Assembly: GCA_934644855.1 (NCBI GenBank)
Contig: CAKUDJ010000060.1
Span: 1 to 5,921 of the forward strand
Direction: 5' to 3'
Length of the DNA: 5,921 bases
DNA from: an uncultured Elusimicrobiales bacterium
Lineage (GTDB): Bacteria; Elusimicrobiota; Elusimicrobia; Elusimicrobiales; Elusimicrobiaceae
Below are positions 1 to 5,921 of the stretch, one piece after another; position 1 is the stretch's first letter; each line of letters begins with the position of its first letter. The notes under the pieces are model-generated. The model saw nothing but the letters and a program-made list of their open reading frames with translations. It was not told the origin of the DNA and made no database searches. The translations under genes and the position numbers were made by a program.

Positions 1-2
1 CC

Positions 3-1715
3 CCCGCCCTGTGCGCGTTGCTTTTGAAACACCAGGAAGCCCCCACCAAAGGTTTTTTCTATCAGTTTGACCGCTTTTTTGAAAAAATCACTAATAAATA
101 TACGGGAGTGGTAGGCTTTTTTGTCCGCCGGATTCCGGTGGCTATTCTTTGCGTGGCGCTTTTATTTTGCGGGGCTTTCGGCCTGTTTAAGATTGTGCCC
201 GAAAGTTTACTGCCGGATGAAGACCAGGGTATGATTATGATTGGTACCCAGTTGGACCCGGCCACCTCGCTTTCCGGCAGCGAAGCTGTCGCTTCCGACC
301 TGGAAAAAATTATTTTAGCCCAGCCTGCCGTCAAAGAAGAATTAACATTTGCCGGGTACGACTTGCTCAGCAGTACCATGAAAAGCAACGGCATTGCCTC
401 CTTCGTGCAGTTAAAACCGTGGGATGACCGCAAAGCCAAAAATCTGTCCTCTACCTCTTTGGTGGGCACGATTTATATGCTCTCCCAGGTTAAAATACCG
501 GGGGCGTTGGTTATGCCGTTCAACCCGCCTGCCATTATGGGTATGAGTACCACCGGCGGTTTGGAAGGCTATGTGCAGAACCGCGGTTCCGGCGGCAGCC
601 GTGCTTTGCAAGAGCAGGCTAATAAATTAATTGCCGCCGCCCAAAAGCGTAAAGAAATCGCCAGCGCCAGTACGACGTTTACTTCCGCCGTGCCGCAATA
701 TACGTTGGAAGTGGACGAAATTAAAGCGCAAAGTATGGGTGTTTCGCTGACGGAACTGTATACCACATTGCAGGCTACCTTCGGTACCACTTATATTAAC
801 GACTTTACCTACTCCGGCCGCAGTTTTAAGGTGATGATGCAGGCCGACGGTGAATACCGCGCCCGCCCGGAACAAATTTCCGGCATTTACGCGCGCTCCA
901 CTACCGGGGCCATGGTGCCGCTTTCCGCCTTGGTCAAATTGACTCCGTCTTTGGGGCCGGATATGGTGGAACGGTTTAACGTGTTCCAGGCCGCCAAAAT
1001 TATTGCTAATCCGGCCAGCGGGTACAGCACCGGGGAAGCCATTAGCGCGTTGGAAGAAACCGCCAAAGAAGTATTGGACCCCAGTTTTACCTTGTCTTGG
1101 ACGGGTACGACGTATCAGGAAAAAATTTCCGGCTCGTCTTCTAACTCGGCCCTGTTATTAGGTATGCTTGTGGTGTTCTTAATTTTGGCCGCCCAGTATG
1201 AAAAATGGAGCCTGCCGATTGCTGTATTGTTAGCCGTGCCGTTTGCGGTGTTCGGTGCGTTGGCGGGTACTTATATGCGCGGGCTTTCTAACGATATTTA
1301 CTTCCAAATTGCGTTGGTGGCCCTGGTAGGGTTGGCCGCTAAAAACGCTATTTTGATTGTAGAATTCGCGGTCTTGTTAAAAGAGCAGGGCTTACCTGCT
1401 ACCCAAGCGGCCGTACAAGCGGCGCGTTTGCGTTTCCGCCCGATTATTATGACGTCTTTGGCGTTCATCTTGGGTTGTGTGCCGCTCGCTATCAGCAGCG
1501 GGGCCGGTGCGGCAAGCCGCCACTCTATCGGTACGGCTGTGGTGTTCGGTATGTTGGCTGCCACATTAATTGCGCCGCTGTTTATCCCGTTGTTCTTCGT
1601 GTTGTTGGGCGGGCGCAGCGCTTCCCGTACGGATGCCGGCGTGACTACGCCGCAGGATGATTTATCCTTGCCGGAAGAAAAAACGGCGCAAGAGGAGGAA
1701 AAACATGAAATTTAA
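3..1715 (+). CDS. RND efflux pump, inner-membrane transporter (HAE1/AcrB-type), C-terminal half
   Basis: This is the 3' part of a proton-driven tripartite efflux transporter of the inner membrane; the start lies upstream of the window. The frame is open from base 3 and begins with PALCALLLKH, matching the end of TM6 in AcrB (TPALCA). TM7 follows at ~129-198, then LLPDEDQG, which corresponds to AcrB LPDEDQG at the start of the second periplasmic half. After the porter and docking subdomains come TM8 (~1143-1197), TM9 (~1212-1275), TM10 (~1296-1374), TM11 (~1437-1500) and TM12 (~1524-1608). Proton-relay residues are visible: Lys at 1341-1343 in AKNAILIVEF (AcrB K940), Arg at 1437-1439 and Thr at 1452-1454 in FRPIIMTSLAFILG (AcrB R971/T978). 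The roughly 570 visible residues match the expected half of a ~1,050-residue protein. The tail is Glu-rich, partly because it encodes the next gene's ribosome binding site. The stop overlaps the outer-membrane factor start by 11 nt. Substrate cannot be told from sequence. The family call is firm. Confidence 0.96.
   Translation, partial: PALCALLLKHQEAPTKGFFYQFDRFFEKITNKYTGVVGFFVRRIPVAILCVALLFCGAFGLFKIVPESLLPDEDQGMIMIGTQLDPATSLSGSEAVASDLEKIILAQPAVKEELTFAGYDLLSSTMKSNGIASFVQLKPWDDRKAKNLSSTSLVGTIYMLSQVKIPGALVMPFNPPAIMGMSTTGGLEGYVQNRGSGGSRALQEQANKLIAAAQKRKEIASASTTFTSAVPQYTLEVDEIKAQSMGVSLTELYTTLQATFGTTYINDFTYSGRSFKVMMQADGEYRARPEQISGIYARSTTGAMVPLSALVKLTPSLGPDMVERFNVFQAAKIIANPASGYSTGEAISALEETAKEVLDPSFTLSWTGTTYQEKISGSSSNSALLLGMLVVFLILAAQYEKWSLPIAVLLAVPFAVFGALAGTYMRGLSNDIYFQIALVALVGLAAKNAILIVEFAVLLKEQGLPATQAAVQAARLRFRPIIMTSLAFILGCVPLAISSGAGAASRHSIGTAVVFGMLAATLIAPLFIPLFFVLLGGRSASRTDAGVTTPQDDLSLPEEKTAQEEEKHEI
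1693..1698 (+). promoter_or_regulatory. Shine-Dalgarno site for the outer-membrane factor gene
   Basis: A perfect AGGAGG ends 6 nt before the ATG at 1705 and lies inside the last codons of the RND gene. It fixes the start at 1705, not at the in-frame upstream codon at 1657. The 11-nt overlap with the pump stop suggests coupled translation of pump and channel. Confidence 0.9.
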
Positions 1716-3062
1716 TAAAATTTCTGCCTTGTTGGCGGCGTGTGTGCTAACGGGCGGGTGCATGATGGGCCCCAATTACCGCAAACCGCTGGTGGATTTG
1801 CCGGAAGAAACCGCTTCCGCCGATTACAGCGTGTTTACCACGGTAAAATGGTGGGAAGCCTTTAATGACCCCATTTTGAACCAAATGGAAGAAGAAGCCT
1901 TGCAATATAACAAGGACCTTCGCGTTGCCATGGCCCGCGTGGACGAAGCCCGCGCCAATGTGGGTGTAGCGGTGGCAGACCAACTGCCCGGTTTAAGTGT
2001 GGCGGGTGAAACGGGCCGCGCCGGAAATGCGCGCGGTTCCGGGCAAACCCAAAGCACGGCCGGCGCGGTGGTATCCTTTGAGCTGGACTTGTGGGGCAAA
2101 TACCGCCGGTTGAGCGAAGCGGCCCGGGCCCAGTGGCGCGCGGCTATTTTGCGTTGCGGGCGTTGGATGAACAACTAAATATTGCCACCCGCACGTTGCA
2201 AACCCGGCAGGAAAGCGTGCGCGTCTACCAAAGCCGTTATGAAAACGGCTACTGCACGGAAGTGGATTTGCGCCGCATTGAAGGCAGTATGGCTAGTGTG
2301 CAGGCCCAACAACAGGAATTGAAACTTTCCATAGAAAAAGCCGAAACGGCGCTGACCGTACTTTTGGGCCGCAGCCCCCGCGCCATGGTGCAAGACGGCG
2401 TGGAACGCGGGCAAAGTTTAGCCGCCATGACGTTAGTGCCGGACGTGCCGGAAGGGTTGCCTTCCGACTTGTTGGCCCGCCGGCCGGATGTGCGCCAGGC
2501 GGAAGGGCAATTAATGGCGGCCAACGCCAATATCGGCGCGGCGCGGGCGGCGTATTTCCCGTCTATTCCGCTCACGGCCTCGGCCGGATATGCCAGCGCG
2601 GCGCTCAACCAGTTGTTTACGGGCGGGCAGCAAGGCGTTTGGGCACTCACCGCGCAAGTGACCGGGCCTATTTTTGCGGGCGGCAAAATCCGCTCCCAAA
2701 ACAAGGCGGTAAAAGCCAAATATGTGCAAATGTTGGCTACTTATGAAAAAACAGTCCAAGGGGCTTTTAAGGAAGCGCTGGACGCGATTGCCGCCAATAA
2801 AATCAACCGGGATGTGTTTGATTCTTACCAACAGCAAACCCGGGCCATGCGCCGCAGTTATGAATTAACTAAAAAGCAGGAAGAAGCGGGACTTATTGAC
2901 GTGACGGATTTGCTGAATGTGGAAAGCACGCTGCTTTCTGCCGAAATGAGCGAATCTTCCGCCCGGCTGAGCGAGCTTAATTCCGTCGTCACCTTATGCC
3001 AGGCATTAGGCGGCGGGTGGAACCAGAACGACGGTTTTTCTACCCAAGAAAAAACCAAATAA
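1705..3062 (+). pseudogene. OprM/NodT-family outer-membrane factor lipoprotein, disrupted by frameshift and internal deletion
   Basis: This gene encodes the outer-membrane exit channel of the tripartite efflux system. The N-terminus is a lipoprotein signal: basic MKFNK, a hydrophobic stretch, then lipobox LTGGC with the acylated Cys at residue 19. Next come the family motifs PNYRKP, WWEAFNDPILN and FELDLWGKYRRLSEAARAQ. The frame then stops at 2178, giving a 157-residue product. Homology resumes in a different frame at VARGYFALRALDEQL (2133 on) and continues cleanly to 3062 through GLPSDLLARRPDV, LMAANANIGAARAAYFPSI, PIFAGGKIRS and the C-terminal ALGGGWNQ. OprM, as I recall it, has about 18 residues between the equivalents of AARAQ and VARGY; these are absent here. 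A loss of 55 nt would explain both the gap and the frame change, and restoring it gives about 470 residues, near the usual size. As written the gene cannot make a channel. Both halves look otherwise well conserved, so the lesion is recent or an assembly error. Confidence 0.88.
2131..2144 (+). other. Deletion junction in the outer-membrane factor gene
   Basis: The bases TGGCGCGC (2134-2141) can be read in two frames. In the upstream frame they continue AARAQ as W-R-A. In the downstream frame, preceded by G, they give V-A-R of VARGYF. Both readings look natural for this family at either side of the missing segment. This is what remains when two 8-nt direct repeats recombine or are collapsed and the ~55 nt from one copy to the next is lost. 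The existence of the second copy is inference. Confidence 0.55.
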
Positions 3063-3080
3063 ACTTGTTTTTAGTTTACC

Positions 3081-3113
3081 GGCCCGGGGTGTTTTAATCT
3101 CCCCGGGTTTTTT
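3081..3113 (+). terminator. Intrinsic terminator of the efflux operon
   Basis: A perfect 7-bp stem, CCCGGGG (3083-3089) with CCCCGGG (3101-3107), encloses an 11-nt loop. Two G-T pairs can extend the base. It is followed by six T (3108-3113). It starts 18 nt after the outer-membrane factor stop and separates the efflux unit from purB. Confidence 0.93.
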
Positions 3114-3138
3114 ATTGCCCTGGAGCGGGTGCGTTATT

Positions 3139-3147
3139 TGCTACAAT
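3139..3147 (+). promoter_or_regulatory. Extended -10 promoter of purB-purA, probably giving a leaderless transcript
   Basis: TGC followed by TACAAT (3142-3147) is an extended -10 element one base off the TATAAT consensus. No good -35 lies at 16-18 nt; TTGCCC at 3115-3120 is 21 nt away, too far for a normal spacer. Transcription would be expected about 7 nt after the hexamer, which is at or next to the A of the purB ATG (3154). No Shine-Dalgarno precedes that ATG. The promoter call is from sequence alone. Confidence 0.68.
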
Positions 3148-3153
3148 ACCAAT

Positions 3154-4542
3154 ATGCAGAGCCCTATTCTTTGCCCGCTGGACGGGCGCTATGCTTCCAC
3201 CGTCAAACCTTTGGCCCTTTGCATGGGCGAGGCGGCGCTAACGCGCGCCCGCGTGCGTGCGGAGTGTATTTGGTTGGAGGTTTTATCCGGGCTGAATTTG
3301 CCGGGTTTAGCGCCGCTTTCCGCGCCGGAAAAACAACAGTTGGCGCGTTTGGCGGAACTGACGGAACAAGATTTGCAGGCTATCCGCGCGTATGAGCAAA
3401 CGGGGCGCAACGGCATTAAAGCCACCCGCCACGACGTAAAAGCCATAGAATATTTTTTGAAAGAAAAACTGGCGGCTACCCCATTGAAAAACCGCGCGGA
3501 ATGGCTCCACTTTGCGCTGACGAGCGAAGACATTAACAGCGCCGCTTACGCCGTTTTGTTGGCGGACGGCCTGGAGCAGGTTTTACTGCCCGCGTTGGAA
3601 AATTTACGCCGCCAACTGGCGGCTTTGGCGCGGCGGGAAGCCGCGGCCCCTTTGTTGGCGCGTACGCACGGCCAAGCGGCCGTTCCCACCACGTTCGGTA
3701 AAGAAGTGCGCGTGTTTGAAAGCCGCCTTTCGGAACAATTAAACCAATTAAAAAAACAGCAAATATCGTTTAAGTTCAGCGGAGCCGTGGGCAATTACAA
3801 CGCCCACTATGCGGCTTTTGGCCAAATAAACTGGCCGCGCGTTTCCGCCCGGGTGGCCGCCGCCTTAAACCGCGGACGCAAAATTAAATTGTATTTAAGC
3901 CCGCTTTCCACCCAAATAGATAACCGGGATTCTTATGCGGAGCTGTTTGATAACCTGCGCCGGATTCACCTTATTTTACTGGGGCTCTGCCAAGATTTTT
4001 GGCGCTACATCAGCGACGGCCTTTTGCGGCAAAAAGCCGTAGCGGGCGAGGTGGGGTCGTCCACCATGCCGCAAAAAATTAATCCCATTCATTTTGAAAA
4101 TGCCGAGGGTAATTTGCAGTTATCGGACGCGCTTTTTACGTTTTTTTCCGCCAAGTTGCCGCTTTCCCGCTTTCAGCGGGATTTGTCCGATTCCACCGTT
4201 CTGCGCAATATGGGCGTAGCGTTCGGTTATGCGTTGGTGGCGTATACCTCTTTGGCGGAGGGGTTGGAAAGAGTGTCTTTCAACCGGGCGTTGGCTAAAG
4301 CGCAGTTGGCCCGGCACCCGGAAGTATTGGCGGAGGGCATCCAAACCATTTTGCGCGCGGCGGGGCAGGCAAAACCGTATGAGCAATTAAAAGCGCTTAC
4401 CCGCGGGCGCGCCATTACGCAGGAAGATTTGCAGGTATTTATAGAAAATTTACAAGTAGAACCCGTTATTAAAAATAAACTGCGGGCGCTGAACGTATTT
4501 AATTATACGGGGTTGGCCGCGCAACGGGCAAGGGGGAAATAA
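3154..4542 (+). CDS. purB: Adenylosuccinate lyase
   Basis: This cytoplasmic enzyme of purine synthesis eliminates fumarate from adenylosuccinate to give AMP, and from SAICAR to give AICAR. The 462-residue product matches the E. coli-type PurB (456) along its whole length. Visible motifs are PLDGRYAS (8-15), RHDVKAIEYFLKEK (92-105), TSEDIN (123-128), ARTHGQAAVPTTFGKE with the probable catalytic His172, GAVGNYNAH (210-218), the fumarase/lyase signature GSSTMPQKINP (301-311) with the catalytic Ser in the SS pair, and SRFQRDLSDSTVLRN (338-352). MPQK replaces E. coli MPHK, and the E. coli PHD after TQIE is NRD here; both are changes within the superfamily's range. ATG 3154 is chosen because homology starts there. 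An in-frame TTG at 3115 would add 13 unrelated residues and overlap the promoter. There is no Shine-Dalgarno, which fits leaderless initiation. It is the first gene of a two-gene operon with purA. Confidence 0.97.
   Translation: MQSPILCPLDGRYASTVKPLALCMGEAALTRARVRAECIWLEVLSGLNLPGLAPLSAPEKQQLARLAELTEQDLQAIRAYEQTGRNGIKATRHDVKAIEYFLKEKLAATPLKNRAEWLHFALTSEDINSAAYAVLLADGLEQVLLPALENLRRQLAALARREAAAPLLARTHGQAAVPTTFGKEVRVFESRLSEQLNQLKKQQISFKFSGAVGNYNAHYAAFGQINWPRVSARVAAALNRGRKIKLYLSPLSTQIDNRDSYAELFDNLRRIHLILLGLCQDFWRYISDGLLRQKAVAGEVGSSTMPQKINPIHFENAEGNLQLSDALFTFFSAKLPLSRFQRDLSDSTVLRNMGVAFGYALVAYTSLAEGLERVSFNRALAKAQLARHPEVLAEGIQTILRAAGQAKPYEQLKALTRGRAITQEDLQVFIENLQVEPVIKNKLRALNVFNYTGLAAQRARGK
4531..4537 (+). 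promoter_or_regulatory. Shine-Dalgarno site for purA
   Basis: AGGGGGA, within the last codons of purB, lies 7 nt before the ATG at 4545. It supports that start and coupled translation, in contrast to purB, which has no such site. Confidence 0.8.
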
Positions 4543-4544
4543 GC

Positions 4545-5561
4545 ATGATAGATATTGTATGCGGCGGGCAAGCCGGAGATGAAGGAAAGGGGAAAATTTC
4601 GGCCTATTTATCGTATAAAGGCTCTTACGCCTATTGTGTGCGCGTGGGCGGCCCGAACGCCGGGCATACCGTGGTGCAAAACGGCACTTCTTACACGTTA
4701 AAGAATATACCGTCCGGTTTCTTAAATCCGGCCACCAAATTAGTGTTGGGTGCCGGGGCCTATACCAAAACGGAGTGGTTGTTAAAAGAGTTGGAAGTGA
4801 CCGGCACGGCGGAGCGGTTGATTATTGACCCGCACGCGGTGTTAATTACCGAGGAAGAAACCGCCCGGGAGCAGGGAGCTGCACACTTTATGAACCATAT
4901 TGGCAGCGTGGGTACCGGGCTGGGTCAGGCGGTGAAAGACCGCATTGAACGCCGCAGCGTAAAATTTGCTAAAGACGAACCGCTGTTAAAAGAGTTCATC
5001 CAAGACGTGCCGGAACTGCTCAACAAAGCCTTGGACCGCGGGGAAGATATACTGTTGGAAGGCACCCAGGGGATTAAACTTTCTTTATTGCATGGGGAAT
5101 ATCCTTTCGTCACGTCGCGCGATACCACGGCCGCTACTTTTTTGGGTGAAGCCGGGTTAGGCCCCAAGAGTGTGCGGGATGTGTATGTGGTGTTTAAGCC
5201 CTACATCACCCGCGTGGGCCCCGGGCCGCTAGCGCACGAAATGACCGACGAAAAAGAGTTGGAAATTTACCATACCAAAGGGCACGAAATCGGCAGTGTT
5301 TCTAAGCGGTTGCGGCGTATCGGCGCGTTTGAAAAAACGTCCGCTTCCCGCGCGATTATGATTAACAACTGCACCAAAATTGCCATTACGCATATAGATA
5401 TGTTTGCCGGGAATGACCGCGTGAAAAAGTACGAAGATTTCACCCCCCAGGCCAAAGCATTTTTGGAAAATTTGAAAGCGCTGTCCCGCGAGGTTTACCC
5501 TCACCCGCAAATTGCCCTTATTTCTACCGGGCCGGATATGGAAGATACTTTAGTGTTGTAA
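4545..5561 (+). CDS. purA: Adenylosuccinate synthetase, short archaeal-type
   Basis: This cytoplasmic enzyme joins IMP and aspartate with GTP hydrolysis to give adenylosuccinate, the substrate of PurB. At 338 residues it is far shorter than typical bacterial PurA (about 430) but matches the short form known from archaea such as Pyrococcus (about 339), which has a contracted helical region mid-protein and a reduced C-terminal part. Motifs: GGQAGDEGKGK (7-17) with catalytic Asp12; GGPNAGHT (35-42) with catalytic His41; the IMP loop as GSVGTGLG (120-127); LEGTQG (171-176); YPFVTSRDTTA (186-196); TRVGPGPL (222-229); KRLRR (254-258), keeping the two arginines equivalent to E. coli R303 and R305; THID (282-285) where E. 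coli has TKLD for guanine binding; and STGPD (327-331). The usual Trp before GDEGKGK is Ala10, and several loop residues differ from both bacterial and Pyrococcus forms. It lies 2 nt after purB, so AMP synthesis is the likely role. Codon use resembles its neighbours. PurZ, a phage relative acting on dGMP, is less likely because Asp12 is present. Confidence 0.92.
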   Translation: MIDIVCGGQAGDEGKGKISAYLSYKGSYAYCVRVGGPNAGHTVVQNGTSYTLKNIPSGFLNPATKLVLGAGAYTKTEWLLKELEVTGTAERLIIDPHAVLITEEETAREQGAAHFMNHIGSVGTGLGQAVKDRIERRSVKFAKDEPLLKEFIQDVPELLNKALDRGEDILLEGTQGIKLSLLHGEYPFVTSRDTTAATFLGEAGLGPKSVRDVYVVFKPYITRVGPGPLAHEMTDEKELEIYHTKGHEIGSVSKRLRRIGAFEKTSASRAIMINNCTKIAITHIDMFAGNDRVKKYEDFTPQAKAFLENLKALSREVYPHPQIALISTGPDMEDTLVL

Positions 5562-5568
5562 AGGATAA

Positions 5569-5595
5569 GGCCGGGGTTTACAGCCCCGGTTTTTT
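5569..5595 (+). terminator. Intrinsic terminator of the purB-purA operon
   Basis: A perfect 6-bp stem, CCGGGG (5571-5576) with CCCCGG (5584-5589), has a 7-nt loop and can be extended by two G-T pairs at the base. Six T follow (5590-5595). It begins 8 nt after the purA stop. The stem core is the same as in the terminator at 3081-3113. Confidence 0.93.
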
Positions 5596-5612
5596 CTTAT
5601 GCAAAAGCGTCG

Positions 5613-5641
5613 TTGAAAAAAGTTTGTGCTAGAGTTATAAT
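5613..5641 (+). promoter_or_regulatory. Sigma70-type promoter of the HAD hydrolase gene
   Basis: TTGAAA (5613-5618) and a perfect TATAAT (5636-5641) are separated by 17 nt, close to the ideal housekeeping promoter. Transcription would start near 5648, leaving a leader of about 24 nt that contains the ribosome binding site. No operator-like repeat is evident. Confidence 0.85.
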
Positions 5642-5659
5642 AAAAGCAACAGGGTTGTT

Positions 5660-5666
5660 GGGGGGA
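5660..5666 (+). promoter_or_regulatory. Shine-Dalgarno site for the HAD hydrolase gene
   Basis: GGGGGGA, a G-rich variant of the consensus, sits 5 nt before the ATG at 5672 and supports that start. Confidence 0.75.
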
Positions 5667-5671
5667 ATTTT

Positions 5672-5921
5672 ATGAAAAATATTGTGTTTGATTTGGGCGG
5701 CGTGCTGATTGATTGGAACCCGCAATATCTGTACCGTAAAATTTTTTCTTCCACGGAAGAAATGGATTGGTTCTTACACCATATTTGCACAAGTGAATGG
5801 AACTCCCGGCAGGATGCGGGGCGGCCGTTTGCAGAGGGACTTGCGGAATTAAAGGCCAAATATCCGCGTTATTCGGCCCAAATTGATGATTATTTTTTAC
5901 GGTGGGAAGAAATGTTGGGCG
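5672..5921 (+). CDS. HAD-superfamily hydrolase (subfamily IA, YihX-like), N-terminal part
   Basis: This is the first 83 residues of a predicted cytoplasmic phosphatase-type hydrolase; the gene continues past the window end. The start MKNIVFDLGGVLIDWNP carries HAD motif I with the nucleophile Asp7. The residue two positions on, usually an acid/base Asp, is Gly9. The same DLG pattern occurs in E. coli YihX, a sugar-phosphate phosphatase, so this is a known variant and not decay. The region that follows (YLYRKIF, CTSEWNSRQDAGRPFAEG, RWEEMLG) resembles the helical cap of HAD-IA proteins. Motifs II to IV lie outside the window, so substrate cannot be judged. It has its own promoter and Shine-Dalgarno and is separated from purA by a terminator, so it is probably not part of the purine operon. 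Confidence 0.88.
   Translation, partial: MKNIVFDLGGVLIDWNPQYLYRKIFSSTEEMDWFLHHICTSEWNSRQDAGRPFAEGLAELKAKYPRYSAQIDDYFLRWEEMLG

Noticed and set aside
2100..2178. Programmed ribosomal frameshifting in the outer-membrane factor gene
   Set aside because: There is no slippery heptamer at the junction, and about 18 conserved-length residues are missing, which a ribosomal slip would not cause.
2091..3062. The second part of the outer-membrane factor as a separate gene starting at GTG 2091
   Set aside because: There is no Shine-Dalgarno, and the first residues (GQIPPVERSG) are an out-of-frame reading of conserved GKYRRLSEAA; real homology begins at 2133.
3115..3147. Classical -35/-10 promoter using TTGCCC and TACAAT
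   Set aside because: The 21-nt spacing is too long; the TGn extension explains the promoter better.
3115..3153. purB start at the in-frame TTG 3115
   Set aside because: The added residues are unrelated to PurB, there is no ribosome binding site, and the stretch contains the -10 element.
62..5510. Open frames on the - strand, for example 1298-1564, 1824-2174, 3189-3533 and 5229-5510
   Set aside because: They lie opposite conserved genes, show no recognisable motifs, and have no convincing start signals; they follow from the codon bias of the + strand genes.
4545..5561. The short PurA as a phage-like PurZ for 2-aminoadenine (Z) DNA
   Set aside because: The catalytic Asp typical of PurA is kept (Asp12), whereas PurZ as I recall replaces it; there are no phage genes, dATP hydrolase or Z-specific polymerase in view, and the partner is an operonic purB.
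5635..5859. A - strand reading frame overlapping the HAD gene start
   Set aside because: The + strand has a near-perfect promoter, a Shine-Dalgarno and clear HAD homology over the same bases.

Overview
The window looks like chromosomal DNA from a diderm bacterium of moderate G+C content. The evidence is an RND efflux transporter paired with an outer-membrane lipoprotein channel. Genes are densely packed, all on the + strand, with strong Shine-Dalgarno sites at internal operon junctions and intrinsic terminators between units. TTG is a favoured leucine codon. An uncultured gut lineage such as Elusimicrobiota would fit, but that is an impression and not a demonstrated assignment.

Region 1 (1-3113) is the end of an efflux operon. 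The C-terminal half of an HAE1/AcrB-type RND pump (5' end outside the window) overlaps the start of an OprM/NodT-type outer-membrane factor by 11 nt. The outer-membrane factor is broken. Its first part ends at an early stop at 2178 and the rest continues in another frame to 3062. Family comparison suggests about 55 bp are missing at ~2134, probably lost between short direct repeats, either in the genome or in assembly. A strong intrinsic terminator (3081-3113) closes the unit.

Region 2 (3139-5595) is a compact purB-purA operon, the two enzymes that take IMP to AMP (purA then purB in reaction order). An extended -10 promoter lies so close to the purB ATG that the transcript is probably leaderless. 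purA follows purB by 2 nt with a good Shine-Dalgarno. It encodes the short, archaeal-type adenylosuccinate synthetase (338 aa, versus about 430 in most bacteria), with several altered nucleotide-binding motifs but the catalytic Asp and His retained. A second terminator ends the operon.

Region 3 (5613-5921) has a near-consensus sigma70 promoter and Shine-Dalgarno driving a HAD-superfamily hydrolase gene that runs off the window.

Most of the content is recognisable housekeeping and efflux machinery. The points most worth following are the short divergent PurA, the probable leaderless purB mRNA, and the outer-membrane factor deletion. I saw no CRISPR array, insertion sequence, tRNA, rRNA or other mobile element.
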